From: an uncultured Parabacteroides sp.
Lineage (GTDB): Bacteria; Bacteroidota; Bacteroidia; Bacteroidales; Tannerellaceae
Assembly: GCA_949298575.1 (NCBI GenBank)
Contig: CASFXH010000014.1
Span: 1-54,084, forward strand
Reading direction: 5' to 3'
Length of the DNA stretch: 54,084 nucleotides
Below are positions 45,847-53,937 of this stretch, in pieces (positions within the stretch are counted from its first letter, which is position 1; each line of letters opens with the position of its first letter). Made by a program: the position numbers and the translations under genes. The notes below the pieces were generated by a model. It saw nothing but the letters and a program-made list of their open reading frames with translations, was not told the origin of the DNA and searched no databases.

Positions 45847-47289
45847 TTAGCGTTCGTGCTTTCTTTTATATAAAATTTCCGCGTTACGGGCTTCCTTCTC
45901 CAAAGCCGCAGGCTGGGGCAAGAGCTCCTTCAAACGTGCCTCTTCGTCAAGGAGGGTAGCCACAAGCGACTCTTTCCGGGAAGCATCCCCCCACTCATAG
46001 ACCTTGCGCTTCTCTTCCAGACTCTCCTTAAGAGATGCAATTTGCCGATTCAAGTCAAGCGCTTGTTGGTAAAGGTTTCGGGCCTCGGAACTTTGGATCT
46101 CATCCAGCGTATAATAAACCGTCTGGTCATCAATGGGGAAAATGAAGTCTCGCTCCACGCCTTTTTGCCCATAGGGAATCTCCTGGTGGGCCAAGGCGAT
46201 CCGCTCGGAATAATTCGTCAAAGTATCTTGCGTCACACGGATCGACTCCAATGAAGCCCAAGCCCTAAGCTCATCCTCTTCTTCAGAATCGACCCACGTG
46301 CGTTCCTCAGTGGGAATAAAAAGGTAGACACAAGCCTTTCCTTCAGGTTGAAACCGGTCGGAAGCGAACCACCCCAAACCTTTCACGCCATCATAAACCA
46401 TCATATAATCATTGTAGGGCGAGTTGAAAGGCATTCCCAAGCGCTCGGGGTTGAGATAGGATTCCGTCTCGGTGTTATAGCGGGTGATGAAGAGGTCATA
46501 GCCTCCGAGAGAACCCGGATCGGACGAGGCAAAGTAGATCGTGACCCCATCGGGCAAGACAAAAGGATAATTCTCGTCTCCCTCCGTATTCATTCGCAAG
46601 ATTTTCTCGTCGCCCCACCCATCCATGAGCTTGGATTGACTAAAAAGATGGGAACGCGCATCCTCATCTGGCCGGGCATAATAAGCCTGATTCCCTTTCT
46701 GGTTCACGTAAACGACGGCCCCAGGAGCGTCCTCGCGTTGGAAGAAATCGCGATAAGTCATCAACTTTCCACTCTCCTCGCTCAAGACGTAGGCATCGAG
46801 AATCGCGTCGCGATCCACCACGACACTATCGATCACCTCCACGCGTTCCACTTTCGAGAGCATTCGAACGCCCTCCTCCGCGGCCGCAAGACGCACTTCC
46901 CAAGGAGCCGTATCCTGCTCTTTCTTGGCGAGTTGTTCGATGTAATCCTCGAACATCTCCACGGCCTCCTCAAAGCGATAGGTCTTCATATAGACTTCCG
47001 CCAAATAGCGATAAGACTCCTGGACTCGCCTACGCATGCCCACTTTCAGGTATTTCTCAGCTCCCCGGATATCCCCCGTCTCGAAGAGACACACGCCATA
47101 CCAATGGTTATAAGAGCCATTATTAGGCGCACTCTTCACGAAACGGGCAAATACGGGCATGGCCTCCTCGTATTTCCCTTCCTGGTACCAGGCCTTCGCC
47201 TCGTTCAAGGTCTGGGCCTCCAATCGCTCGCCCCCGCATAGCGTCACAAGGGCCAAGGCTATTAACATTTTAGCATTGAATAGTTTCAT
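45847..47289 (-). CDS. Exported TPR protein with PD40-like beta-propeller segment
   Basis: This 480-residue secreted protein has a signal peptide (about residues 1-26, MLIALALVTLCGGERLEAQ). Tetratricopeptide-like helices follow (EAKAWYQEGKYEEAMPVF, YLAEVYMKTYRFEEAVEMFEDY). The middle carries WD40-like PD40 repeats (ENYPFVLPDGVTIYFASSDPGSLGGYDLF). The end is a charged coiled coil. It resembles PorE-type TPR/PD40 proteins but lacks an OmpA-like domain. ATG 47289 is used because the -7 box at 47322 rules out longer starts. Function unknown; first gene of the nfeD-floA operon. Confidence 0.8.
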   Translation of the reverse strand: MKLFNAKMLIALALVTLCGGERLEAQTLNEAKAWYQEGKYEEAMPVFARFVKSAPNNGSYNHWYGVCLFETGDIRGAEKYLKVGMRRRVQESYRYLAEVYMKTYRFEEAVEMFEDYIEQLAKKEQDTAPWEVRLAAAEEGVRMLSKVERVEVIDSVVVDRDAILDAYVLSEESGKLMTYRDFFQREDAPGAVVYVNQKGNQAYYARPDEDARSHLFSQSKLMDGWGDEKILRMNTEGDENYPFVLPDGVTIYFASSDPGSLGGYDLFITRYNTETESYLNPERLGMPFNSPYNDYMMVYDGVKGLGWFASDRFQPEGKACVYLFIPTEERTWVDSEEEDELRAWASLESIRVTQDTLTNYSERIALAHQEIPYGQKGVERDFIFPIDDQTVYYTLDEIQSSEARNLYQQALDLNRQIASLKESLEEKRKVYEWGDASRKESLVATLLDEEARLKELLPQPAALEKEARNAEILYKRKHER

Positions 47290-47321
47290 TTTCCGGATTA
47301 ATCTATGCCTATTATCCGAGC

Positions 47322-47329
47322 CAAAGGTA
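47322..47329 (-). promoter_or_regulatory. -7 box of the TPR-nfeD-floA operon
   Basis: The minus strand reads TACCTTTG, 33 bases before the ATG. Confidence 0.6.
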
Positions 47330-47354
47330 AGCATATTTTTTCGATTTCTTTCCT

Positions 47355-47362
47355 TACCTTCG
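47355..47362 (+). promoter_or_regulatory. -7 box for the TtcA-like gene
   Basis: TACCTTCG followed by CGCC, 24 bases before the ATG. Confidence 0.55.
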
Positions 47363-47385
47363 CGCCCAAAAAATAAAGAAGCGTC

Positions 47386-48147
47386 ATGGAGGCACAAACG
47401 GAGGAAGCGCGATCGCTCCAAAAGATTGAGATGAAGGTCAAAAAAGCGATCTTCGACTATGGGCTGATCCAGGAGGGCGACCGGATCCTAGTCGGTCTTT
47501 CGGGAGGGAAAGACTCGTTAGCGTTGGTCAACCTTTTGGGAAGGCGATCGAGAATTTTCAATCCGCATTTCGAGGTCGTAGTAGCCCACGTGCACATGCG
47601 TAATATTCCCTATTCAGCAGATATCGCCTATCTCCGGGCGCAGGCTGAAGCGTATGGTTTCCCCTTCTTTCTCCTTGAAACTGGCTTCGATCCCTCGACA
47701 GACACACGCAAGACCCCTTGTTTCCTTTGCTCGTGGACGCGCCGCAAAGCTCTCTTCGAGTTGGCCAAGCAGGAGCGGTGTACGAAGATCGCCCTGGGGC
47801 ATCACCAAGATGACCTCCTTGAGACGCTCTTGATGAACCTCCTTTACCAAGGCTCCTTCGGAACGATGCCCCCACGCTTGCGGATGGACAAGTTCAAAAT
47901 GGAGATCATCCGCCCCTTATGCCTCGTGAGCGAGCGAGAACTGGAGGCATGGGCACAGGCGCATCATTACCCGACCCTCGTCCGTGCGTGTCCCTACGAG
48001 AAAGACTCGAAGCGGAGCGAAGCGAAACGGCTTCTAACTCATCTAGAGACGCTCAGTCCAGAGGTTCGCCCAAGCCTCTGGAGGAGCATGAGCCATATCC
48101 AGACCGATTATTTACCCCAAAAGGTTGAATTCACCAAAGAAAAATAA
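47386..48147 (+). CDS. ttcA: TtcA/TilS-type tRNA-modifying PP-loop ATPase
   Basis: This 253-residue ATP-pyrophosphatase probably thiolates tRNA (2-thiocytidine at position 32). The PP-loop GLSGGKDSLALVNLL is near residue 37. The CxxC pair in TPCFLCSWTRR and the ALGHHQDDLLETLLMNLLY motif are typical of TtcA, which binds an iron-sulfur cluster. It is shorter than the E. coli enzyme, as in Bacteroidota. A TilS-type role is less likely because CxxC is present. DUF486 follows after three bases. Confidence 0.88.
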   Translation: MEAQTEEARSLQKIEMKVKKAIFDYGLIQEGDRILVGLSGGKDSLALVNLLGRRSRIFNPHFEVVVAHVHMRNIPYSADIAYLRAQAEAYGFPFFLLETGFDPSTDTRKTPCFLCSWTRRKALFELAKQERCTKIALGHHQDDLLETLLMNLLYQGSFGTMPPRLRMDKFKMEIIRPLCLVSERELEAWAQAHHYPTLVRACPYEKDSKRSEAKRLLTHLETLSPEVRPSLWRSMSHIQTDYLPQKVEFTKEK

Positions 48148-48150
48148 GAT

Positions 48151-48522
48151 ATGCAAGGTTTTTACGCGATTTTGATGTTGGTCATTTCCAACATATTCAT
48201 GACGTGTGCCTGGTATGGGCACCTTAAGCTCAAACAACAATTCAGTTGGTTCGAGCATTTGCCCCTGATCGGTGTAATCCTCTTCAGCTGGTTCCTGGCG
48301 CTTTTCGAATATTGCTTCCAGGTTCCAGCCAACCGGATCGGTTTCCGCGATAATGGAGGACCTTTCAGCTTGATCCAGCTGAAGGTTATCCAGGAGGTGA
48401 TCACGCTGATCGCTTTCGTAGGATTCAGTACGGTAGCTTTCAAAGGCGAGACGTTCAAGTGGAACCATGCCCTCGCAGCCCTATGCCTCGTGGCCGCAGT
48501 TTATCTGGTCTTCAAGAAATGA
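48151..48522 (+). CDS. DMT-family small membrane protein (DUF486)
   Basis: This 123-residue protein has four hydrophobic helices and matches DUF486, a small group in the drug/metabolite transporter superfamily. Landmarks are FMTCAWYGHLK, WFLALFEYCFQVPANRIG and QLKVIQEVITL. Its substrate is unknown. It is probably co-transcribed with ttcA, and its 3' end overlaps miaA on the other strand by 42 bases. Confidence 0.88.
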   Translation: MQGFYAILMLVISNIFMTCAWYGHLKLKQQFSWFEHLPLIGVILFSWFLALFEYCFQVPANRIGFRDNGGPFSLIQLKVIQEVITLIAFVGFSTVAFKGETFKWNHALAALCLVAAVYLVFKK

Positions 48523-49407
48523 AAGGATCTCTGTCTCTTGGTCAGGATGAAACCAAGTGATGAGAGGGTCGCGCTTGAACCAAGTCATTTGTTTGCGGGC
48601 GTAGACCCGCGTATCGCGCTTGATTTTCTCGATGGCTAGATCGAGTGGCCAAGTTCCATCGAAATAGAGGAACAACTCCTTATAGCCTACAGTATTGAGC
48701 GCATTCAGGTGGCGAGAAGGGTAAAGGGCGCGCGCTTCCTCAAGGAGGCCCGCGTCCATCATCTGATCCACTCGCTGGTTGATGCGCTCATAGAGTTCCT
48801 CGCGTGGACGGGTCAAGCCAATCTCGATGACCCGGAAATCGCGTTTCTTGGGTTGGTTCACGCGGAAGGAGGAATAAGGCACGCCCGTTTGCCGGCATAG
48901 CTCGAGGGCGTGGATCACACGACGATAGTTCTTGCGGTCCACTTGCTCATAGTGGATAGGATCTTTCTCCCTCAACTCTTCCAGCAAAGGTTCGAGCCCC
49001 CGCATCTCGTAATCTTTCCATACGGCCTCGCGGATATCGGGGTGCACGGTGGGCATCTCGTCGATCCCCTTGCGAAGCGCATCGAGATACATCATCGAGC
49101 CTCCGCATACGAGAACCGTCGGCGTAACGCGATGCAACTTGCGGATGAGGGGGATAGCCTCTTCCTCGAAGCGACTCGCGCTATAATACTCATGGATAGA
49201 GTGCGTCGCGATGAAGTAATGCCTCACGCGGGCCAATTGCTCAGGCGTGGGCTGGGCAGTTCCAATCCTCGTCTCACGAAAAATCTGGCGGGAGTCGGCC
49301 GAGAGGATGGGCGAGCCCAAGCGCCCAGCCAAACGCAAGCTAAGGCTCGTCTTTCCCACTCCTGTGGGTCCCAGTAATATAACCAGGATCTTTTCTGGCT
49401 CGTCCAT
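48481..49407 (-). CDS. miaA: tRNA dimethylallyltransferase
   Basis: This 308-residue enzyme adds dimethylallyl to A37 of tRNAs reading UNN codons. The P-loop LLGPTGVGKTSLS lies near residue 10, and DSRQIFRETRIGTAQPT and VGGSMMYLDAL are family motifs. ATG 49407 is preferred to an upstream TTG. It shares one base with the TGA of the preceding gene (TGATG), so the two are translationally coupled. Many bacteria carry two miaA copies; only this one is in view. Confidence 0.95.
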   Translation of the reverse strand: MDEPEKILVILLGPTGVGKTSLSLRLAGRLGSPILSADSRQIFRETRIGTAQPTPEQLARVRHYFIATHSIHEYYSASRFEEEAIPLIRKLHRVTPTVLVCGGSMMYLDALRKGIDEMPTVHPDIREAVWKDYEMRGLEPLLEELREKDPIHYEQVDRKNYRRVIHALELCRQTGVPYSSFRVNQPKKRDFRVIEIGLTRPREELYERINQRVDQMMDAGLLEEARALYPSRHLNALNTVGYKELFLYFDGTWPLDLAIEKIKRDTRVYARKQMTWFKRDPLITWFHPDQETEILSFLEDQINCGHEA

Positions 49408-49967
49408 CAATAGCGATCCTCATCATAGGGATTGTCCATCGGGCCATCCAATCCTTCGAATCCGCCTTGATCAAGTTCGTCGATGTCGTATTCCGAGTCG
49501 CCATAGAAATCCTCGCCCAAGTCGGAGGAGGTGTTGCTTTTAGTCTCGAAATCATCGAAAGAAATCAGTTGGGCGGGAGGATCGCCTACGGACTTGCTAC
49601 AAATGGGCTCCTTAAGGTCTTGCCCGGGGATGATCTCGCGCAATTCCATGAAGAAGGCACGCTCGGTCATGTTATCAAACACGAAGAGAAGACGCTGGCC
49701 CTCTTCCTCAATGAGCTCGTCGAGGCGCGTGTCGGCCATCGTGTAGTTGTCCTCGTCGGAGTTCGTATCCATCTCCATGAGGGTCACTTCCGTGCGCTTG
49801 CTCCAGTCCTCCTCGCAGATGAAGAAGGAATCCAGTTGGTCTTTCGTATATTTTACGGAATCGAGGATAACCTCGCGGAGGTCAAGGAAAGTCGCCTCGG
49901 AGTCAATCCGGATCTCGCGCTTGAAATCATCGACCTCGTCTGAAAGCATTAGAAATCTATATATCAT
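49407..49967 (-). CDS. pRiA4b ORF-3-like protein with acidic C-terminus
   Basis: This 186-residue protein resembles the plasmid pRiA4b ORF-3 domain family found in many bacteria, sometimes as a mobile-element passenger. The match covers YRFLMLSDEVDDFKREIRI, SFFICEEDWSKRTEVTL and LIEEEGQRLLFVFDN. The last 55 residues are strongly acidic (DLGEDFYGDSEYDIDELDQG). The start is ATG 49967 after the TACTTTTG box. Function unknown. Confidence 0.85.
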   Translation of the reverse strand: MIYRFLMLSDEVDDFKREIRIDSEATFLDLREVILDSVKYTKDQLDSFFICEEDWSKRTEVTLMEMDTNSDEDNYTMADTRLDELIEEEGQRLLFVFDNMTERAFFMELREIIPGQDLKEPICSKSVGDPPAQLISFDDFETKSNTSSDLGEDFYGDSEYDIDELDQGGFEGLDGPMDNPYDEDRY

Positions 49968-49987
49968 AGCACTTGTTTTTATTGGCC

Positions 49988-49995
49988 CAAAAGTA
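49988..49995 (-). promoter_or_regulatory. -7 box of the ORF-3-like gene and miaA
   Basis: The minus strand reads TACTTTTG, about 20 bases before the ATG and after the 6S RNA terminator, so these genes need not depend on read-through. Confidence 0.55.
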
Positions 49996-50028
49996 ATAAA
50001 TATTGGTATACGAAAAAAAAATCGGGCG

Positions 50029-50271
50029 AAAAAAAGAGAGGGCGCTGACCGCGCCCCCTTCTCGTATGGGAAAGCCGCACCGTAGATATGAACAAACTCC
50101 GTATGACAGGATTTGAGCGCTCCACCGACTTTGTAATCCGCCGTGCCCGAAGGCATATCCCCGAAGGGACGCGGCCCGCCATTGGCGATGAGAGCAATGT
50201 CTCGGAATTAGATAAAATTTGATGAGTTTCCCAATCGAACAGGTGCGGCTTACTTTTCAACTTTTATCTAT
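50029..50271 (-). ncRNA. ssrS: 6S RNA (Bacteroidales-1 motif)
   Basis: A gene-free minus-strand unit of about 240 bases has its own promoter (TTTG, 20 bases, TACATTCG at 50276-50307) and its own intrinsic terminator (GGGCGC/GCGCCC then seven T). A perfect 10-base stem closes it: the RNA reads AAGCCGCACC (50242-50251) at the 5' side and GGTGCGGCTT (50072-50081) at the 3' side. Inside are UUCG-capped hairpins. Position directly downstream of rplT, with a Bacteroidota promoter, is the known setting of the Bacteroidales-1 RNA, later recognised as 6S RNA, which binds RNA polymerase. Confidence 0.8.
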
Positions 50272-50275
50272 ATCG

Positions 50276-50307
50276 CGAATGTAGGGGATAAAAATGATTC
50301 CTCCAAA
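50276..50307 (-). promoter_or_regulatory. Promoter of 6S RNA
   Basis: The minus strand has TTTG (50307-50304), 20 bases, then TACATTCG (50283-50276) followed by CG. Confidence 0.75.
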
Positions 50308-50316
50308 TTTTCGGGC

Positions 50317-50352
50317 AAAAAAAAGCTTCCCATTTCAAAAAAAATGGGAAGC
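50317..50352 (-). terminator. Terminator of rplT
   Basis: The minus-strand arms GCTTCCCATTT/AAATGGGAAGC (50325-50352) are followed by eight T. It separates rplT from the 6S RNA unit. Confidence 0.85.
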
Positions 50353-50400
50353 CAGCTTTTGTTTCTCTTTTTTCCTCTTCCGGATCGTCGCCGGCACGTT

Positions 50401-50745
50401 TTATTTCACTTTCGCTACGATGGCCTTGAACGCTTCGGGATAATTCATGGCCAAATCGGCCAACACCTTGCGATTCATCTCGATACCAGCGGCATGGAGG
50501 GCACCCATCAGGCGCGAGTACGACATGCCTTCGAGGCGAGCGGCCGCGTTGATACGTTGGATCCAGAGGGCACGGAAAGTGCGCTTCTTGTTACGGCGAT
50601 CGCGGAAGGCGTAAGTCAAACCTTTCTCCCAAGTGTTTTTGGCTACGGTCCAGACGTTCTTGCGAGCGCCATAGTAACCGCGCGTGAGTTTCAAAATCCG
50701 TTTTCTTTTCGCTCTTGAGGCGACATGATTTACTGATCTAGGCAT
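50401..50745 (-). CDS. rplT: 50S ribosomal protein L20
   Basis: This 114-residue large-subunit assembly protein begins [19 protein letters not shown] after the Met and ends in the globular domain ([24 protein letters not shown]). It lies last in thrS-infC-rpmI-rplT. L20 represses its own operon in other bacteria by binding the leader; a hairpin lies between rpmI and rplT here. Confidence 0.97.
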   Translation of the reverse strand: MPRSVNHVASRAKRKRILKLTRGYYGARKNVWTVAKNTWEKGLTYAFRDRRNKKRTFRALWIQRINAAARLEGMSYSRLMGALHAAGIEMNRKVLADLAMNYPEAFKAIVAKVK

Positions 50746-50766
50746 AATTCTAAAATGTTTTGAACG

Positions 50767-50802
50767 TTAGCGCCCTCTCGCTTCGGAGGGTCTTTGGGCT
50801 AA
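50767..50802 (-). promoter_or_regulatory. Hairpin between rpmI and rplT
   Basis: Outer arms TTAGC/GCTAA and inner arms CCCTC/GAGGG form a two-tier stem in the rplT leader. It has no T-run, so it may be a processing or L20-binding site (inference). Confidence 0.3.
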
Positions 50803-50845
50803 TCGTCCGGTTAATAAAAATCTTTAAAAATCGCTGTGAATTGAA

Positions 50846-51043
50846 TTAACGCAAACCGAGCATGATTTTCACCCGCTTCGTGTCGGCTTTATCGACCAAG
50901 CCCGTGTGGGTCAAGTTCAGTTTTTGCTTCTTCGTCTTCTTCGTCAAGATATGACTCTTGTAAGCGTGTTTTCTCTTGATTTTCCCTGATCCGGTAAGGG
51001 CGAACCTCTTTTTGGCACCGGAGTTAGTCTTCATCTTAGGCAT
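50846..51043 (-). CDS. rpmI: 50S ribosomal protein L35
   Basis: This 65-residue, very basic protein has the L35 pattern [20 protein letters not shown] and [20 protein letters not shown]. It lies 53 bases after infC and 100 bases before rplT. Confidence 0.97.
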   Translation of the reverse strand: MPKMKTNSGAKKRFALTGSGKIKRKHAYKSHILTKKTKKQKLNLTHTGLVDKADTKRVKIMLGLR

Positions 51044-51096
51044 TTTCCAAATACTTTTTTATGTTAAACTTTTTATTCGTCCCCTTCTGGGGGTGT

Positions 51097-51714
51097 TCAT
51101 TCGTTGTCATTGTCATTCGCCACGTCCTCGCGGGGTGTTCCCTCGGCTTTCGCCTTTTGGGCAGCCTGTTTCTTGGCGGCCGAAGTACCCGCGCCTTTCT
51201 TGGGCGAGATCATGATGGTCATCCGCTTGCCTTCGAGGACGGGCATTTGCTCGAGCTTGCCAAACTCCTCCAAGTCGCTCGCGAAGCGAAGCAAGAGTAC
51301 CTCTCCTTGCTCCTTGAAAAGGATCGAGCGCCCCTTGAAGAAGACGTAAGCCTTCACTTTCGAGCCTTCCTCGAGGAATCCCTTGGCGTGCTTCAATTTG
51401 AAGTTGTAGTCATGGTCATCCGTCTGGGGGCCGAAGCGGATTTCTTTCACCACCACTTTCACCGACTTGGCCTTTTGCTCCTTTTGTTTTTTACGGAGCT
51501 GGTAGAGGAACTTCTGGTAATCGATCACGCGGCAAACCGGAGGCGCGGCGTTGGGGGATATCTCAACAAGGTCCAAGCCTTGCTCTTCCGCGATTTTCAA
51601 CGCTTGGGAGATGGGATAGACCCCTTGCTCCACGTTATCGCCCACCAATCGAACCTCGCGAGCGCGAACGCGCTCGTTGGTCCGGTATTGTTCTTTCGGG
51701 TTCTCTGTCTTCAT
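51097..51714 (-). CDS. infC: Translation initiation factor IF-3
   Basis: This 205-residue factor binds the 30S subunit and checks start-codon pairing. The N-domain ([20 protein letters not shown]) and C-domain ([20 protein letters not shown]) are complete, with a Lys/Ala-rich tail ([15 protein letters not shown]) beyond the usual length. It starts with ATG, unlike the rare AUU of E. coli, 12 bases after thrS. Confidence 0.97.
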   Translation of the reverse strand: MKTENPKEQYRTNERVRAREVRLVGDNVEQGVYPISQALKIAEEQGLDLVEISPNAAPPVCRVIDYQKFLYQLRKKQKEQKAKSVKVVVKEIRFGPQTDDHDYNFKLKHAKGFLEEGSKVKAYVFFKGRSILFKEQGEVLLLRFASDLEEFGKLEQMPVLEGKRMTIMISPKKGAGTSAAKKQAAQKAKAEGTPREDVANDNDNE

Positions 51715-51726
51715 CCAGTATGCTTG

Positions 51727-53700
51727 CTACTCCTCTTTATCGTTTTGACTCTTGCTTTTCCACCAGCGGTTCTTCATTTCCTCGACCTCCTCGTTCAAAA
51801 GCGCCGCGAAGGTAGCGATTTTCATCGAACCTTTATCACCTTCGCCCTGTTTTCTGATGGAAACTTCGCGATTTTCGGCTTCCTTCTCGCCTACGATCAG
51901 CATATAGGGGATGCGCTTGAGCTCGTTGTCGCGGATCTTGCGCCCGATTTTCTCGTTGCGGTCATCGACCAGGACGCGGATATCGGCATCCTCTAGTTCG
52001 CGGGCCACCTCGTGGGCGTAGGCGTTGAACTTCTCGCTGATGGGGAGGATGGCTACCTGGTCGGGCGTGAGCCAGAGGGGGAACTTACCGCCGGTGTGCT
52101 CGATCAGCACGGCCACGAAACGTTCCATCGAGCCGAAGGGCGCACGGTGGATCATGACGGGGCGGTGTTTCTTGTTGTCCTCACCGGTGTACTCGAGATC
52201 GAAGCGCTCAGGCAGGTTGTAGTCGACTTGGATCGTGCCCAATTGCCAACGCCTACCGATAGCGTCCTTGACCATAAAGTCCAACTTTGGCCCGTAGAAA
52301 GCGGCCTCGCCGTACTCGATTTTCGCCTTGAGACCTTTCTCCTGGCAGGCTTCGATGATGGCGGTCTCGGCTTTCTCCCAATTCTCCTCGGAACCGATGT
52401 ACTTGTCGCGGTTCGTCTTGTCGCGGAGCGAGATCTGGGCCTCGAAGTTCTCGAAGTCGAGGGCCTTGAAGATGATGAAAATGATGTCCATCACCTTGAG
52501 GAACTCGTCCTTGAGCTGGTCGGGGCGACAGAAGAGGTGAGCGTCGTCTTGCGTGAAGCCGCGGACGCGCGTCAGTCCGTGCAACTCGCCGCTCTGCTCA
52601 TAGCGGTAGACGGTCCCGAACTCGGCGTAGCGCAAGGGCAGGTCCTTGTATGAACGCGGGGCGGTCTTATAAATCTCGCAATGATGGGGACAGTTCATCG
52701 GCTTGAGAAGGAACTCCTCGCCCTCTTGCGGGGTATGGATAGGCTGGAACGAGTCCTTGCCGTACTTGGCGTAGTGTCCGGAAGTGACGTAGAGCTGCTT
52801 GCCGCCGATGTGCGGGGTCATAACTTGCAGGTAGCCGTACTTCTTCTGGATGCGCTTGAGGAAGTCCTCGAGCTGGAGGCGCAATTGCGTCCCGCGGGGA
52901 AGCCAGAGAGGCAGGCCGGCGCCGACGGCTGGCGAGAAGGCGAAGAGTTCGAGCTCCTTACCGATCTTGCGGTGGTCGCGCTTCTTGGCTTCCTCGAGGA
53001 GGGCGAGATACTCGTCGAGCATCTTCTTCTTCGGGAAGGTGATGCCGTAGAGGCGCGTCAGCTGCTGGCGTTTCTCGTCGCCCCGCCAATAGGCCCCAGC
53101 CACGCTCAGGATCTTGATGGCCTTGATGTAGGACGTGTTGGGAATGTGCGGCCCACGGCAAAGGTCGGTGAACGCGCCTTGCGTATAGGTCGTGATGGTG
53201 CCGTCGGCCAGCTCGCTGATCAGCTCCGTCTTGTAGACTTCGCCCCGGTCTCCGAAGAGCTTCAGGGCGTCGGCTTTCGCGATGTCGGACCGGCGGATGG
53301 CTTCCTTCTTGCTCACCAGCTCGGCCATCTTAGCCTCGATCTGGGGGAAATCGCTTTCCTTGATGACCGCCTCGCCCGGATCCACGTCATAATAGAACCC
53401 GTTCTCGATGGCGGGGCCGATACCGAACTTGATGCCGGGATACAGCTCTTGCAGGGCTTCGGCCATGAGGTGAGCGCTCGAGTGCCAAAAGGCGTGCTTG
53501 CCCTCGTCGTCGTCCCACTTCAGCAGGCGTACCGAGGCGTCGGTGTTGATGGGGCGCGTGAGGTCCCATGTCTCTCCATTGACGCTCGCGGCCAAGACTT
53601 CCTGCGCCAGGCGCGAGCTGATGCTCTCCGCGATTTCCATCGCGGTCGTCCCTTCCGTGTATTCTCTTACGGAATTGTCCGGGAATGTAATCTTGATCAT
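51727..53700 (-). CDS. thrS: Threonyl-tRNA synthetase
   Basis: This 657-residue class II synthetase charges tRNA(Thr). Domains in order are TGS (residues 1-62), the editing domain with [12 protein letters not shown] (near 75), the catalytic core ([11 protein letters not shown] with the zinc cysteine, [27 protein letters not shown]) and the anticodon-binding domain ([23 protein letters not shown]). It is the first gene of thrS-infC-rpmI-rplT. Confidence 0.97.
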   Translation of the reverse strand: MIKITFPDNSVREYTEGTTAMEIAESISSRLAQEVLAASVNGETWDLTRPINTDASVRLLKWDDDEGKHAFWHSSAHLMAEALQELYPGIKFGIGPAIENGFYYDVDPGEAVIKESDFPQIEAKMAELVSKKEAIRRSDIAKADALKLFGDRGEVYKTELISELADGTITTYTQGAFTDLCRGPHIPNTSYIKAIKILSVAGAYWRGDEKRQQLTRLYGITFPKKKMLDEYLALLEEAKKRDHRKIGKELELFAFSPAVGAGLPLWLPRGTQLRLQLEDFLKRIQKKYGYLQVMTPHIGGKQLYVTSGHYAKYGKDSFQPIHTPQEGEEFLLKPMNCPHHCEIYKTAPRSYKDLPLRYAEFGTVYRYEQSGELHGLTRVRGFTQDDAHLFCRPDQLKDEFLKVMDIIFIIFKALDFENFEAQISLRDKTNRDKYIGSEENWEKAETAIIEACQEKGLKAKIEYGEAAFYGPKLDFMVKDAIGRRWQLGTIQVDYNLPERFDLEYTGEDNKKHRPVMIHRAPFGSMERFVAVLIEHTGGKFPLWLTPDQVAILPISEKFNAYAHEVARELEDADIRVLVDDRNEKIGRKIRDNELKRIPYMLIVGEKEAENREVSIRKQGEGDKGSMKIATFAALLNEEVEEMKNRWWKSKSQNDKEE

Positions 53701-53739
53701 AAAAATGTTTCTCTAAAATTCCTTTTCTTTTACGGGCGG

Positions 53740-53747
53740 CAAAGTTA
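53740..53747 (-). promoter_or_regulatory. -7 box of the thrS operon
   Basis: The minus strand reads TAACTTTG, 40 bases before the ATG. A TTTG lies 23 bases upstream, wider than the usual 19-21. Confidence 0.6.
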
Positions 53748-53937
53748 ATGGTTTTCCTCTTTCCCTAGCGCAAATATACAAAATCTTTTCCCCCTGCGCT
53801 CTTTTTCCCCGCGAGTGAGGATATAATCAGAATGATCCCTTCCGAAAAACATGTTGTCAAACATAAGGTAAAACCTTTTCCTTGTCAGAAATAATAGCTT
53901 ATTTTGCGCCATAATCCCAAACAAAAAGAATAGGATA

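Noticed and set aside
49968-50156. N-terminal extension of the ORF-3-like protein
   Set aside because: It crosses the -7 box at 49988 and the 6S RNA with its terminator, so it is not translated sequence.
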